Shown here: positions 39,695 through 49,223 of the stretch, in pieces
Numbering within the stretch: the stretch's first letter is position 1
Layout: each line of letters starts with the position of its first letter
Assembly (NCBI RefSeq): GCF_029457495.1
Contig: NZ_CP120361.1
Location: 3,116,001 to 3,180,000, forward strand
Direction of reading: 5' to 3'
Source of the DNA: Chelativorans sp. AA-79
Lineage (GTDB): Bacteria > Pseudomonadota > Alphaproteobacteria > Rhizobiales > Rhizobiaceae
Length of the DNA: 64,000 bases
Program-made: the position numbers and the translations under genes
Notes under the pieces: generated by a model
The model's input: only the letters and a program-made list of their open reading frames with translations
Told to the model about the DNA's origin: nothing
Databases searched by the model: none

Positions 39695-40132
39695 GTGAGT
39701 ATCTTCGAACGGATCAGAAGCGCCATCTTCAACAATCCGGCGGCACCCCGCCCGGCGCCCATGCATTTCGAGGCTACCGGCTCCGTAGTCCGAGAGCCCG
39801 ACGAGGCGCCGAGCGCTCCGCCGGCGCGGCCACTCGTGATCGCCGGCACGTCCACCGCAAGCAGGCTCCCGGCCCCGGCCCGGTCCGCGCTGGATCTGGA
39901 AACCGTTCTCGACAAGCGCATGAAGGCGACGGGCCAGAAGCTCGACTGGCGCACGTCGATCATCGGCCTCATGAAGGCGCTGGGTCTCGGCACCGGTCTC
40001 GACGCACGCAGGAAACTGGCCCGCAAGCTCAATTATACCGGCGATCTGGAGGACAGGGCCGCCGTGAACCGCTGGCTCAGGGCCGAGATCATGAAGAAGC
40101 TCGCAGCCAACGGCGGAAAAGTGCCAGATTGA
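39695..40132 (+). CDS. DUF3597 domain protein
   Basis: A 145-residue protein. The N-terminus SIFERIRSAIFNN is followed by a disordered Pro/Ala linker (residues about 15-65). A compact helical C-terminal domain follows, with LDWRTSIIGLMKALGLGTGL and ARRKLARKLNYTGD. This C-terminal domain resembles DUF3597, a small LysM-associated-type fold of unknown function. The start is a GTG at 39695. It stands alone between metC and tRNA-Arg. Confidence 0.8.
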   Translation: MSIFERIRSAIFNNPAAPRPAPMHFEATGSVVREPDEAPSAPPARPLVIAGTSTASRLPAPARSALDLETVLDKRMKATGQKLDWRTSIIGLMKALGLGTGLDARRKLARKLNYTGDLEDRAAVNRWLRAEIMKKLAANGGKVPD

Positions 40133-40222
40133 GCCACGCCGCAAACCGCCCGGCACACCCCGAGAACAAAGCTGGAATGGCGCCAGCTCTTGCGGGCGAC
40201 CGTCTTCGGGGTATTGAAATCG

Positions 40223-40299
40223 TGGCGACCCCGGCAGGACTCGAACCTGCGACCATCGGCTTAGAAGGCCGGTGCTCTATCCGGCTGAGCTACGGGGCC
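40223..40299 (-). tRNA. tRNA-Arg(TCT)
   Basis: A 77-nt cloverleaf on the minus strand. The acceptor GGCCCCG pairs with CGGGGTC, the anticodon loop is CTTCTAA, the T-loop is GTTCGAGTC and CCA is encoded. Confidence 0.95.
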
Positions 40300-40316
40300 G
40301 GGCGCGGACGGAAGGC

Positions 40317-40622
40317 TCAGTGCGTCCACGGGATTTTGCGGTCATAGCGGAAATTCTCCGCGTAGGAAACCTGGCGCCGATGCGGCGCCTTTTCCGGCTC
40401 GACCCGGTAGGCGATGCCGTTGCGCTGGGCATAGGCGATCGCCTCCTCCTTGGTGGGAAAGCTCAGGTGCACCTGGCGCCGCGTGTCGGACGAGCTCGTA
40501 TAGCCCATCAGCGGGTCGATCTTGAGCGGCGTCTCCGGCTCGAATTCCAGCACCCATTGACCGGTCTTGGCGGTGCCGGACTGCATGGCGGTTCGCGAAG
40601 GGCTGTAGATGCGCGCGGACAC
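40317..40622 (-). CDS. ETC complex I subunit, NDUFS4-like accessory protein
   Basis: A 101-residue protein matching the alphaproteobacterial homologue of the 18-kDa complex I subunit: ARIYSPSRTAMQSGTAKTGQ at the N-terminus, DPLMGYTSSSDT, KEEAIAYAQRNGIAYRVE and the C-terminal ENFRYDRKIPWTH. It is a peripheral accessory subunit of NADH dehydrogenase. The start is taken as the GTG at 40622 preceded by GGGAAG; an ATG at 40646 would add eight residues. It lies between tRNA-Arg and tRNA-Pro. Confidence 0.88.
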   Translation of the reverse strand: MSARIYSPSRTAMQSGTAKTGQWVLEFEPETPLKIDPLMGYTSSSDTRRQVHLSFPTKEEAIAYAQRNGIAYRVEPEKAPHRRQVSYAENFRYDRKIPWTH

Positions 40623-40702
40623 TGGCACTTCCCGTTCTCTCAGCATCCCGAACGCGCGATGGTCCGGGTGCCCCTGCAAAGCTCGGCCGAAAGGCCCGAT
40701 TC

Positions 40703-40779
<77 letters not shown>

Positions 40780-41045
40780 AACCGCGTGAACCCCTATAAT
40801 CTCCGGGGTTCGGGTGCAAGGGCAAAATCATCTTGACGGGATAAATCTCCGCCCGAGTGCGGCCACACCCCGCGCGCGCAAAGCTGCAGGCGGCTTTTCA
40901 TTTCGCTGCGCCGATTCGCAGGTGGCCGGGCGGGAGGATCCGTGCGCGCAGATAGGTGGTGCCACGACATGGCGCGGCGGCAATGGTCCGCGGCGGAGCT
41001 GGCGGACGGGACGGCCTGTACCCACACGATGAAGGGCTTGCGCCG

Positions 41046-41696
41046 CTAGAGCAGGTCGGCCAGTGGGCCGGACACCTCGACAGAGCCGTGATAGATCATC
41101 TCCAGCGCCACATAGAGGACGATCAGAAGACCGATATAGGCAATCCAGCGGTAGCGGTCGAGCAGCCGCGCGATCAGCGAGGCGGCAAGGCCCATCAACG
41201 CGATGGAGAGCGCGAGGCCGATAATGAGGACCGAAGGGTGGTCCCGCGCGGCACCCGCCACCGCAAGCACATTGTCGAGAGACATGGAGACGTCCGCCAC
41301 GACGATCTGCATGGCCGCCTCGCGGAAGGTCTTGCGGGGAGCGCCCTCCCCGCCGGTACCGGCCTCGGCGGCGAGCGCCCCCTGCGGCGCATCTTTGCGG
41401 GAGGCGCGGATTTCCCGCCACATCCGCCAGCAGACCCACAGCAGCAGGAAGCCGCCGACGAGCGCCAGGCCGACGATCTGCAGCATCTCGACCGCGATGG
41501 TGGCGAAGACGATGCGGAGCACCGTGGCCGCGAGAATGCCGACGAGGATCGCCCTCGTGCGCTGCGAGGCTGGCAGGCCGTTGGCGGCGAGCCCGATCAC
41601 GACCGCGTTGTCGCCCGCGAGAACAAGATCGATCACGATGACCTGCAGCAACGCCGCAAGGCCCGCTCCGGTGAAAAACTCCATCCAGGATCCCAC
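41046..41696 (-). CDS. TerC-family membrane protein (YjbE-type metal transporter)
   Basis: A 216-residue protein with about seven TM segments. The two family motifs with acidic residues in the membrane are VIVIDLVLAGDNAVVIGLAA and IVVADVSMSLDNVLAVAG. TerC proteins are linked to manganese export and metalation of exported proteins. A cytoplasmic loop rich in Gly/Ala/Glu separates the two halves. It is divergent from ku1. Confidence 0.88.
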   Translation of the reverse strand: MGSWMEFFTGAGLAALLQVIVIDLVLAGDNAVVIGLAANGLPASQRTRAILVGILAATVLRIVFATIAVEMLQIVGLALVGGFLLLWVCWRMWREIRASRKDAPQGALAAEAGTGGEGAPRKTFREAAMQIVVADVSMSLDNVLAVAGAARDHPSVLIIGLALSIALMGLAASLIARLLDRYRWIAYIGLLIVLYVALEMIYHGSVEVSGPLADLL

Positions 41697-41843
41697 GAAT
41701 CTACGGCGGAGCGCCGACCAGCCGGTTCTTAGCTGCCGCTGGCGTGCCTGTCGACGGCGGCGGCCCGGTCACATTGAAGCACCCGACCCGTGAAACCATC
41801 TTGTCCGCTGCGCGTTCCAGGAAGACGTGCCTTTGGAGGGCCC

Positions 41844-42656
41844 ATGGCGCCGCGACCCTACTGGAAGGGCTATCTGAAGCTCTCACTCGTCACCTGTGCC
41901 GTCTCGCTGACGCCGGCGACGAGCGATCGCGAGAAGATCCGCTTCCACACGATCAACCGCGAGACCGGGCACCGGGTCCGCAGCCGCTATGTGGATGCGG
42001 AGACCGGCAAGCCTGTTGCGGATGAGGACGAGGTGCGCGGCTACGAGACCGAGGAAGGCAAATATATAACCTTCGAGGACGAGGAGCTCGAGGCGATCGG
42101 TCTCGACAGCACCCGCACCATCGACATCGACGAGTTCGTGCCCGCCCAGTCGATCGACTGGATCTGGTTCGACAAGCCCTATTATCTGATGCCTGACGAC
42201 GAGGTGGCCCAGGAGGCTTTCGCGGTGATCCGCGAGGCGATGGCCGCGACGGACACGGTGGGCATCTCCCGGCTGGTGCTCTCGCGCCGCGAGCGCGCCG
42301 TCATGCTCCAGCCGCGCGGCAAGGGCATCGTGCTGTGGACGCTGCGCTACGGGGACGAGGTGCGCGCGCCGGAGGAGGTCTTCGGCACCGTTGACGACAA
42401 GAAGGTGGAATCGCGGCTCGTCCCGCTCATCGAGACGCTGATCGGCGATCTGACCAAGCCCTGGGACCCGGCCATGGTGCAGGACCCCGTCCAGGAGCGG
42501 CTCAAGGAGATCATCGAAAGCAAGCAGAAGAAGCGCAAGAAGGCGCCGGCGCGCAAGAAGAAGGAGGCGGAGGAGCCCGAGCCTCCGGACAACGTCGTCA
42601 GCATCATGGACGCGCTGCGCAAATCGATTTCGCAGGAGAAGAAGAAGAGCCGCTGA
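41844..42656 (+). CDS. Non-homologous end joining protein Ku (copy 1)
   Basis: A 270-residue bacterial Ku. The N-terminal RPYWKGYLKLSLVTCAVSL is followed by the beta-barrel core that encircles DNA ends (RFHTINRETGHRVRSRYV, WFDKPYYLMPDD). A long Lys-rich tail (residues about 220-245) precedes the conserved VVSIMDALRKSI. The start at 41844 has TTGGAGG. It is convergent with ligD. Together with the second Ku and LigD it should repair double-strand breaks in non-dividing cells. Confidence 0.93.
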   Translation: MAPRPYWKGYLKLSLVTCAVSLTPATSDREKIRFHTINRETGHRVRSRYVDAETGKPVADEDEVRGYETEEGKYITFEDEELEAIGLDSTRTIDIDEFVPAQSIDWIWFDKPYYLMPDDEVAQEAFAVIREAMAATDTVGISRLVLSRRERAVMLQPRGKGIVLWTLRYGDEVRAPEEVFGTVDDKKVESRLVPLIETLIGDLTKPWDPAMVQDPVQERLKEIIESKQKKRKKAPARKKKEAEEPEPPDNVVSIMDALRKSISQEKKKSR

Positions 42657-42729
42657 TGGCGGTCCGATCGGGTGACGGCCTATATCTCGGCCGAGGAGCC
42701 TAGCCGATCCGGCTTGCCGATGATCGACA

Positions 42730-45225
42730 TCACGCTGCGCGCTTCGTTTTCTTGCCGAGCGGAACGGCCGCCCTCCGGAAATCCTCCCATGGATCCTTGT
42801 CCACCGCGGCCAGGCGCGTCGGCGCGTTCATGACCGTGAAGTAGTCGGCGGTGATGGCGGGGGTCAGTTCGTCCCAGGAAAGCGGCAGGGAGACCGCCGC
42901 GCCGGGCCTGGCGCGCGTCGAATAGGGCGCCACCGCCGTGGCGCCCCTGCCGTTGCGCAGATAGTCTATCAGGATCTTGCCCTTGCGCTTGGCCTTGGTC
43001 ACCGTGGCCACGAAGCGCTCCGGACTGTCGGACGCCATCGCATCGGCGATCCCCTTGGCGAAGGCCTTCACTTCCGTCCAGTCCGCGCGTGGTTTCAGTG
43101 GCGCCACCACGTGCAGGCCTTTTCCGCCGGAGGTTTTCACGAAGCTTTCCAGCCCCGCCCGCGCCAGTCTCTCGCGCACCTCGCGCGCGGCCTCGATCAC
43201 CTTGTCCCAGGCCACCCCCGGCCCGGGGTCGAGATCCATATTGATGAGGTCCGGATGCTCCAGGTCGTCGAGCTGCGATCCCCATGGATGGATTTCCAGC
43301 GTGCCGCCCTGCACCAGCCCCACCAGGCCGGGGAGTCCGTCGATGGCGATCACCGGCTCGTCGTCCTGCGGATCGACCGCCTTCATGATCTCGTTCGACT
43401 GGCCGCGCCAGGCGTGCTTCTGGAAAAAGCACTGGCCGCCGATGCCGTCCGGGCAGCGCACCAGGGCAAGCGGCCGGTTGACGATGAAGGGGCCCATGCG
43501 CGGCCACACCTCGGCGTAATAGTCGGCGAGGCCCTGCTTGGTCACGCCTGCATCCCGCCAGTAGAGCCGGTCGGCATGGGTGAGCCGGAAGGCCGGCGCG
43601 GGCTGCCCGGCGGGCTTGCTGCCGCCCGTCTCGCGGACGACCTCCTTCGGATCCCTGTCCTCCCGCAAGCCCCGGAAGGCGGCGTGCCTGATCAGGTTCT
43701 CGGCCGTCCAGGTCCGGAACTCCACCTCCGCAACCAGCTCGGGCCGCACGAATTTCGCGCCGCGCGCCTCCTCCGCGGTCAATTTCTTCGCAAAGGGGCT
43801 TTTGGAAATCCGCGATTTGTCTAGACGTTTAAACAAATCCTGCGCCACGACATGGCTGAAACCGGTGCCGACGCGACCGGCGTGCATGAGGCGGCCCTCC
43901 TCATAGTATCCCAGCACCAGCGAGCCGATCGCCCGGTCGAAGGTGGAGGACGGCACGAAACCCGCGACGACGAATTCCTGCCGCATGGAGCATTTCGACT
44001 TGATCCAGTCCTTGACGCGGCCGGAGCGGTAGGGTGCGTCGCCGGCCTTGGAGACGATGCCCTCGAGGCTCAGCCGGCAGGCATGGCGGAAGACGAGCTC
44101 GCCGTCCTCCTCGAAATGCTCGCTGTAGCGCAGCACGGGCGGCGCGCCTTGCAGCAGTTTCTCAAGCGCTGCCTTTCGCTCGATCAGGGGCACGGGCCGG
44201 AGGTCATGGCCGTCGACATAAAGAAGGTCGAAGAGGCAGAACACCATGCGGTCCGTGCGCCCCTCCGAAAGTGCCGCCTGAAGCGCGGAGAAATCCGAGG
44301 CGCCTCCCGCGCCTTCGACGATCAGTTCGCCGTCCAGGATCGCCTGCTTCACCGGCAATCCGCCCAGCGCGCCTGTGATCGCCCGTCCGAACTTCTCGGT
44401 CCAGTCGAGGCCGCTGCGCGTCAGAAGCCGCGTCTTGCCGCTGCGGATATGGGCCTGGAGGCGGTAACCGTCATATTTGATCTCATGCAGCCATTTGGCG
44501 CCGGGCGGCGGCGTCGGGCGCAACGTGGCAAGCGTCGGCTCGATGAACCCGGGATAGCCGGCCTTCTTCGCCCGCTTGGGGAGTGGAGATTTTCCCGGCG
44601 CCGGCGTCTCCTCGGCCGGCTTCTCGATGCGCCCGGTCTTGGACGACCAGCCCGGCGCCTCCCCTTCTACCTCCGCGATCACCCGCCCCGTCTTCACCGA
44701 TTCCGGCCGCTCCTCGAGAATGTCCGGGTCCGCCTCGGTGCGGGCGAACTCGTCGTCGCCCTTGATCAGCAGCCAGTTCTCCTTTTTCTCGCGGGGTTTC
44801 TTGGCCATGCGCACGAGATGCCAGCGGCCGTTGAGCTTCTCGCCATGCAGTTCGAGCTCGAAATGGCCCTTCGCATAGCCCTTCCTAGCGTCGCCGACCG
44901 GGGACCAGCGGCCGCGGTCCCATACGATCACCGCGCCGCCGCCGTACTCGCCCTTTGGGATCGTGCCCTCGAAATCGCCGTAGTCGAGCGGGTGGTCCTC
45001 GACATGGACGGCGAGGCGCTTCTCGCCGGGCACGAGGCTCGGGCCGCGCGTCACGGCCCAACTTTTCAGCACCCCGTCCATCTCGATGCGGAAATCGTAA
45101 TGCAGGCGGCGTGCCGCGTGTTTCTGGATGACGAAGCTGTCGCCGCGCGGCGAACGCTTCTCCTTGCCGGCCGGTTCGGGCGTGGCGGCGAAATTGCGCT
45201 TCTTCCGGTAGGCGGCAAGCGCCAT
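42730..45225 (-). CDS. ligD: Multifunctional DNA ligase D
   Basis: An 831-residue NHEJ ligase. The domain order is phosphoesterase (about 20-160; FVIQKHAARRLHYDFRIE), ATP-dependent ligase (about 225-520; catalytic Lys in HEIKYDGYRLQAH), then primase/polymerase (about 550-831; LINMDLDPGPGVAWDKVIEA with the metal-binding Asp pair). It starts at the TGATG overlap with the second ku gene, giving translational coupling. All three domains look intact. Confidence 0.95.
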   Translation of the reverse strand: MALAAYRKKRNFAATPEPAGKEKRSPRGDSFVIQKHAARRLHYDFRIEMDGVLKSWAVTRGPSLVPGEKRLAVHVEDHPLDYGDFEGTIPKGEYGGGAVIVWDRGRWSPVGDARKGYAKGHFELELHGEKLNGRWHLVRMAKKPREKKENWLLIKGDDEFARTEADPDILEERPESVKTGRVIAEVEGEAPGWSSKTGRIEKPAEETPAPGKSPLPKRAKKAGYPGFIEPTLATLRPTPPPGAKWLHEIKYDGYRLQAHIRSGKTRLLTRSGLDWTEKFGRAITGALGGLPVKQAILDGELIVEGAGGASDFSALQAALSEGRTDRMVFCLFDLLYVDGHDLRPVPLIERKAALEKLLQGAPPVLRYSEHFEEDGELVFRHACRLSLEGIVSKAGDAPYRSGRVKDWIKSKCSMRQEFVVAGFVPSSTFDRAIGSLVLGYYEEGRLMHAGRVGTGFSHVVAQDLFKRLDKSRISKSPFAKKLTAEEARGAKFVRPELVAEVEFRTWTAENLIRHAAFRGLREDRDPKEVVRETGGSKPAGQPAPAFRLTHADRLYWRDAGVTKQGLADYYAEVWPRMGPFIVNRPLALVRCPDGIGGQCFFQKHAWRGQSNEIMKAVDPQDDEPVIAIDGLPGLVGLVQGGTLEIHPWGSQLDDLEHPDLINMDLDPGPGVAWDKVIEAAREVRERLARAGLESFVKTSGGKGLHVVAPLKPRADWTEVKAFAKGIADAMASDSPERFVATVTKAKRKGKILIDYLRNGRGATAVAPYSTRARPGAAVSLPLSWDELTPAITADYFTVMNAPTRLAAVDKDPWEDFRRAAVPLGKKTKRAA

Positions 45226-46073
45226 CACCCGGCCTTGCGGCGCTGGGCGGGCGCGCTCTTCTTGCGCGTGCCGGCGCGCGCCTTCTTCGGCGCCTTGCCG
45301 CCCGCCTCCGCGCTCTTCTTCAGCGCATCGAGGAGATTGACCACCTTGGTCTCCTTGGGCGGCTTCGGCAGCTTGATCTCGCGGCCTTCCATCTTGGCCC
45401 GCACGAGCTCGGCCAGCGCCTGGTCGTAGCGGTCGTCGAAGGCGCGCGGATCGAATTCGCCGCTCTTGGTGTTGATGATGTATTTGGCGAGATCGAGCAT
45501 CTCGCCCTCGATATCGATGTCCGGGAGATCGTCGAAGACCTCCGAGGCCGGGCGGACCTCGTAGTCGAAATTGAGCGTGTTCGCCACCAGCCCCGGGCCT
45601 TCCGGCCGCATGAGGAGCGTGCGCACGCGCCGGAAAAGCACCGCGCGGGCGAGTGCCGCCACCTTCTTGCGCCGCATCCCCTCGCGGATCACCGCGAAGG
45701 AATCGGCCGCCACCGTACCCGAAGGCGCCAGGTAATAGGGGCGGTCGAAATAGACCGTATCGATGCCGTCGCAGGGAATGAAGGCCTCGATGCGGATGGT
45801 CTTGTCGCTTTCGGGAACGGTCTCGGCGATCTCGTCCGGCTCCAGGATGATATATTGGTCGTCGCCCGTCTCGTAGCCCTTCACCTGCTGCTCGGACTCG
45901 ACCGGTTCCTCCGTCTCCTCGTCGAAATACTGCCTGCGGACCCGGTGGCCGGTCTTGCGGTTGAGGATGTGGAAGGACACACGGCTGGAGGTGGTGGCCC
46001 CGGCGTACAGCCCGACCGGAAAGGCCAGTTCCGAAATCTTCAAGAAGCCCTTCCAGGAAGCACGCGGCGCCAA
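45225..46073 (-). CDS. Non-homologous end joining protein Ku (copy 2)
   Basis: A 282-residue Ku paralogue, clearly diverged from copy 1. The core motifs are APRASWKGFLKISELAFPVG and VSFHILNRKTGHRVRRQYF, with YFDRPYYLAPSG. The C-terminus is VVNLLDALKKSAE plus a basic tail. The most likely start is a TTG at 46073, preceded by AAGGGAGA and giving the family N-terminus; an upstream TTG at 46103 would add ten residues. It is coupled to ligD. Confidence 0.92.
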   Translation of the reverse strand: MAPRASWKGFLKISELAFPVGLYAGATTSSRVSFHILNRKTGHRVRRQYFDEETEEPVESEQQVKGYETGDDQYIILEPDEIAETVPESDKTIRIEAFIPCDGIDTVYFDRPYYLAPSGTVAADSFAVIREGMRRKKVAALARAVLFRRVRTLLMRPEGPGLVANTLNFDYEVRPASEVFDDLPDIDIEGEMLDLAKYIINTKSGEFDPRAFDDRYDQALAELVRAKMEGREIKLPKPPKETKVVNLLDALKKSAEAGGKAPKKARAGTRKKSAPAQRRKAG

Positions 46074-46208
46074 ACTGATTCTCCCTTGTCCAGGCAGAAT
46101 CAAACGCCGCCGGCACCGAGAGGTTCCCGGCGCCGCGGGAACGCACGACCTTCCTTCAGAGGAAGGCTGTCATCCCTTGGGATAGATCCACCCCGATTTA
46201 TGTAGTCT

Positions 46209-46258
46209 TACATCACGAAATGTTTCCTTTTTTAAGATTTCAATGATCTACATCACGA
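46209..46258. promoter_or_regulatory. AT-rich divergent promoter region with two TACATCACGA repeats
   Basis: The 313 bp between ku2 and the small lipoprotein gene is conspicuously AT-rich in an otherwise GC-rich region. It contains two identical TACATCACGA decamers at 46209-46218 and 46249-46258, exactly 40 bp apart, about four helical turns. It also has AT-rich stretches such as TTTAAATATTTTTGAAG near 46281. It probably holds the promoters of ku2-ligD and of the lipoprotein. The repeats are candidate operators. Confidence 0.5.
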
Positions 46259-46416
46259 TAACAATAGGAAATCAGTCGCTCTTTAAATATTTTTGAAGCC
46301 CTTCCTTGCTCATTCTGCTTTCAAAATCTTGTCATTTTCTTCTCTCATGATGAAATCCTCGGCGCGGGGGATCAACCGGGAGATTCCAGCCCGGCACCCA
46401 CAAGGATAATCGACCT

Positions 46417-46617
46417 ATGAGAAACCTGATCTTTGCCTCGATTTCTTCCATAGCCCTTCTTGGGCTCGCAGCCTGCGACAACAACCAGGCGCCGCAAAGC
46501 GGCACGGACTCCGCCACCACCAGTGCGACACCTGCGCCCGCGACCGACGGGACCGGCACGGACACGATGACGGGCGGCGCCACGACGACGCCGGGAACGA
46601 CCGCGCCCGCGCAGTAA
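46417..46617 (+). CDS. Small lipoprotein
   Basis: A 66-residue protein with a signal peptide and lipobox (LLGLAAC, Cys22), followed only by a low-complexity Thr/Ala/Gly/Asp tail. It is a membrane-anchored lipoprotein of unknown function. The start is preceded by AAGGATAATCG. A terminator follows 26 bp after the stop. It has no homologous partner nearby. Confidence 0.75.
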   Translation: MRNLIFASISSIALLGLAACDNNQAPQSGTDSATTSATPAPATDGTGTDTMTGGATTTPGTTAPAQ

Positions 46618-46642
46618 GGGCGCGCAGACAGCCCGATAACCG

Positions 46643-46662
46643 AAAGGGGTGCTCCGGCGCCC
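46643..46662 (+). terminator. Terminator of the small lipoprotein gene
   Basis: A 10-bp stem, AAAGGGGTGC with GCGCCCCTTT including one GT pair, has a TCCG loop and is followed by TTCTTTGG on the plus strand. It is just downstream of the lipoprotein gene. Confidence 0.75.
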
Positions 46663-46735
46663 CTTTTTCTTTGGAATGAAGAGCGGCGGGAGCGGTACGG
46701 AATTCGCTTGCCGGAGCGAAACGCGAGACGCCGGC

Positions 46736-48109
46736 TCAGCCCTTCGCCTGCTTGGCCGCCTTCTCCGCAGCAAGCTTTTCACGCAGCGCCTTGCCGCGCC
46801 CTTCATAGCTTGCCTGGCGGGCGCGGCCGAAGGCGAGCGCATCCGCGGCCAGGTCCTCGGTCAGAACGCTGCCCGAGGCGACATAGGCGCCGGCGCCGAT
46901 CGTGATCGGCGCCACCAGCGCGGAATTGGTGCCGATGAAGGCACCGGCGCCGATCTCGGTGCGGTGCTTGTTGAAGCCGTCATAGTTGCAGGTGATCGTG
47001 CCCGCGCCGATATTGGCCCCCGCGCCCACCGTGGCGTCGCCGATATAGGAAAGGTGCGGAACCTTCGCGCCGGACTCGATGCGCGAATTCTTCACTTCGC
47101 AGAAATTGCCGATCTTGGCCTTCTGAAGGATCTCCGCTCCCGGCCGCAGCCGGGCGAAGGGGCCGACCGTCGCGCCACTCTCCACCGCCGCGCCTTCCAG
47201 ATGCGAGAAGGCGTGGATGCGCACGCCGGCCGCAATTCGGACACCCGGACCGAACCAGACATTCGGCTCAACAACCGTGTCCGGCCCGATCTCCGTATCG
47301 TGGGAGAAGAAGACCGTCTCGGGCGCGATCAGCGTGACGCCGGAAAGCATCGCCTCCTTCCGCATCCGCCGCTGCCACACGGCCTCGGCCTCGGCGAGTT
47401 CTACCCGGTTGTTGATGCCCATCGCGCTTTCGTTTCCGGCTTCGCCGGCGACGACCAGAAGGCCCTGCCGGTTGGCGATCCCGACGATGTCCGTCAGGTA
47501 GAATTCGCCCTTGGCATTGTCGTCGCCGACCTCGTCCAGCAGGGCGAGCGCATGCTTTCCGGCGATGGCCATCACGCCGCTGTTGCAGAAGGCGATCTTC
47601 TTCTCTTCCTCGGAGCAGTCCTTCTCCTCGCGGATCGCGACAAGGCGCCCTCCCTCCTCGATCAGCCGTCCATAGCCGGTCGGAACCGGCGGCCGGAAAC
47701 CGAGCACGGCGACCGCCGCACCCTCGGCGAGCCTCGTGCGAGCGTCGAGGAGCACCGCCGGGTCGAGCAACGGGTGATCGCCGAAGACGACGAGCACGTC
47801 GTCATATCCGCGGGCGATCGCCTCGCGGGCGGCCAGGACGGCATGCGCCGTGCCGAGACGCTCCGCCTGGACGAAGATGTCGGGCCGCGTTCCGTTCACC
47901 GGGCGGCTCTCGATGAAGTCCCGGACCTGCTCCGCCCCGTTGCCGACGACCAAGGCCAGCCCGTCCGCTCCGGCGGCCGATGCGGCGGACGTCACGTGGC
48001 CCACCATCTCCAGCCCGCCGATCTTGTGCAGCACCTTGGGCCAGGCGCTCTTCATGCGTGTGCCCTCGCCTGCGGCGAGGATGACGGCGAGACAGGTGCG
48101 ATGGGTCAT
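46736..48109 (-). CDS. glmU: Bifunctional N-acetylglucosamine-1-phosphate uridyltransferase / glucosamine-1-phosphate acetyltransferase
   Basis: A 457-residue cytosolic enzyme making UDP-GlcNAc for peptidoglycan and LPS. The N-terminal uridyltransferase starts with [20 protein letters not shown]. The C-terminal left-handed beta-helix shows hexapeptide repeats ([20 protein letters not shown]) ending in a basic tail. The start at 48109 (MTHRTCLAV) is chosen. It lies 72 bp after ccdA on the same strand. Confidence 0.95.
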   Translation of the reverse strand: MTHRTCLAVILAAGEGTRMKSAWPKVLHKIGGLEMVGHVTSAASAAGADGLALVVGNGAEQVRDFIESRPVNGTRPDIFVQAERLGTAHAVLAAREAIARGYDDVLVVFGDHPLLDPAVLLDARTRLAEGAAVAVLGFRPPVPTGYGRLIEEGGRLVAIREEKDCSEEEKKIAFCNSGVMAIAGKHALALLDEVGDDNAKGEFYLTDIVGIANRQGLLVVAGEAGNESAMGINNRVELAEAEAVWQRRMRKEAMLSGVTLIAPETVFFSHDTEIGPDTVVEPNVWFGPGVRIAAGVRIHAFSHLEGAAVESGATVGPFARLRPGAEILQKAKIGNFCEVKNSRIESGAKVPHLSYIGDATVGAGANIGAGTITCNYDGFNKHRTEIGAGAFIGTNSALVAPITIGAGAYVASGSVLTEDLAADALAFGRARQASYEGRGKALREKLAAEKAAKQAKG

Positions 48110-48180
48110 GGAAAACGGTCCGTTGAATCGCTGCGAATAAAAGCGATCTCTACCACTTCGGCCCTGCCGCGCAAAATGGT

Positions 48181-48918
48181 TCAGCCGAGAGTTCCGAGCG
48201 CCGGGAAGGTCTCGAGCAGCCAGAAGGCCATGCTCTGCATGCCGCCGGTGAGGAAGAGCACGCCGGCAAGCACCAGGAGCCCGCCGATCACCTTCTCGAC
48301 GCGCCCCAGATGCATGCGGAAGCGCTGCAGGAAGCGCATGAAGGCGTCGGAAAAGAATGCCGCCACGAGGAAGGGGATGCCGAGCCCAGCGGAATAGACG
48401 GCGAGCATCAACGCCCCCTCGCCCACTGTCTCGCGGCCGCCGGCAAGTGTCAGGATCGGTCCCAGCACGGGCCCGATGCAGGGCGTCCAGCCGAAGGCGA
48501 AGGCAAGGCCCATCAGGTAAGCGGCGCCGAGATTGGCGGGTTTGGCTTCGGCGTGAAGCCGAGCCTCGCGCGAAAGGAGCGGGATGCGCAAGATGCCGAG
48601 AAAGTTGAGGCCCATCAGGATGATGACGATTCCCGCGGCCACGGCCAGTTCCTGCTGCCAGGCGCGCAGGAGACCGCCGATCGTGGAAGCGCCGGCCCCC
48701 AGCGCCACGAACACGGTGGAAAAGCCGAGCACGAAGGCCAGCGCGGCGGCGAGAAGAGGCAAGCGCGCGCCTGCAGCGCCTGCCGGCCGGCGGAAATCCT
48801 CCACCGTCACGCCCGCCATGTAGCAGAGATAAGGCGGCACGAGCGGCAGAACGCAAGGCGACAGGAACGACAGGGCTCCCGCGAAAAGGGCGCTTGTATA
48901 GCCGATATCGATCGCCAT
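48181..48918 (-). CDS. ccdA: Cytochrome c biogenesis protein CcdA
   Basis: A 245-residue, six-TM thiol reductant transporter that passes electrons from thioredoxin to periplasmic partners. The redox cysteines are in [20 protein letters not shown] and [15 protein letters not shown]. The start at 48918 ([11 protein letters not shown]) fits the family; longer in-frame extensions are unlike it. It is upstream of glmU. Confidence 0.92.
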   Translation of the reverse strand: MAIDIGYTSALFAGALSFLSPCVLPLVPPYLCYMAGVTVEDFRRPAGAAGARLPLLAAALAFVLGFSTVFVALGAGASTIGGLLRAWQQELAVAAGIVIILMGLNFLGILRIPLLSREARLHAEAKPANLGAAYLMGLAFAFGWTPCIGPVLGPILTLAGGRETVGEGALMLAVYSAGLGIPFLVAAFFSDAFMRFLQRFRMHLGRVEKVIGGLLVLAGVLFLTGGMQSMAFWLLETFPALGTLG

Positions 48919-49131
48919 CGGGTCGGACCTCTTCTTTGCCTCCGATATAACGGCACGACGGCGCCATCTCCAATCACCATCTCGTGGCATTGCGACGCAG
49001 GCGCCCCCGCCTCCCCCAACACGCCGCAAAAGTGCCTGGGGATCGCGCCTGAGCCGGCTTTTGCGGTTGACCGGATGCGGGCGCGCCACTATGTTCCGCC
49101 GCTATTCGCGGGCGGCATCCCTGCCTCGCGC

Positions 49132-49207
49132 GAGCGCGTAGCTCAGCCGGTAGAGCAACTGACTTTTAATCAGTAGGTCCTGGGTTCGAGCCCCAGCGCG
49201 CTCACCA
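49132..49207 (+). tRNA. tRNA-Lys(TTT)
   Basis: A 76-nt cloverleaf. The acceptor GAGCGCG pairs with CGCGCTC, the anticodon loop is CTTTTAA, the T-loop is GTTCGAGCC and CCA is encoded. Confidence 0.95.
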
Positions 49208-49223
49208 CCTACGCTCGGCAGGG

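Noticed and set aside
43852..45429. Plus-strand open frame of about 525 codons
   Set aside because: Opposite strand of ligD, which has all three expected domains.
42730..46146. LigD extended to an 1138-residue protein
   Set aside because: The extra N-terminus lies inside ku2 in another frame; the TGATG junction at 45225 gives the real start.
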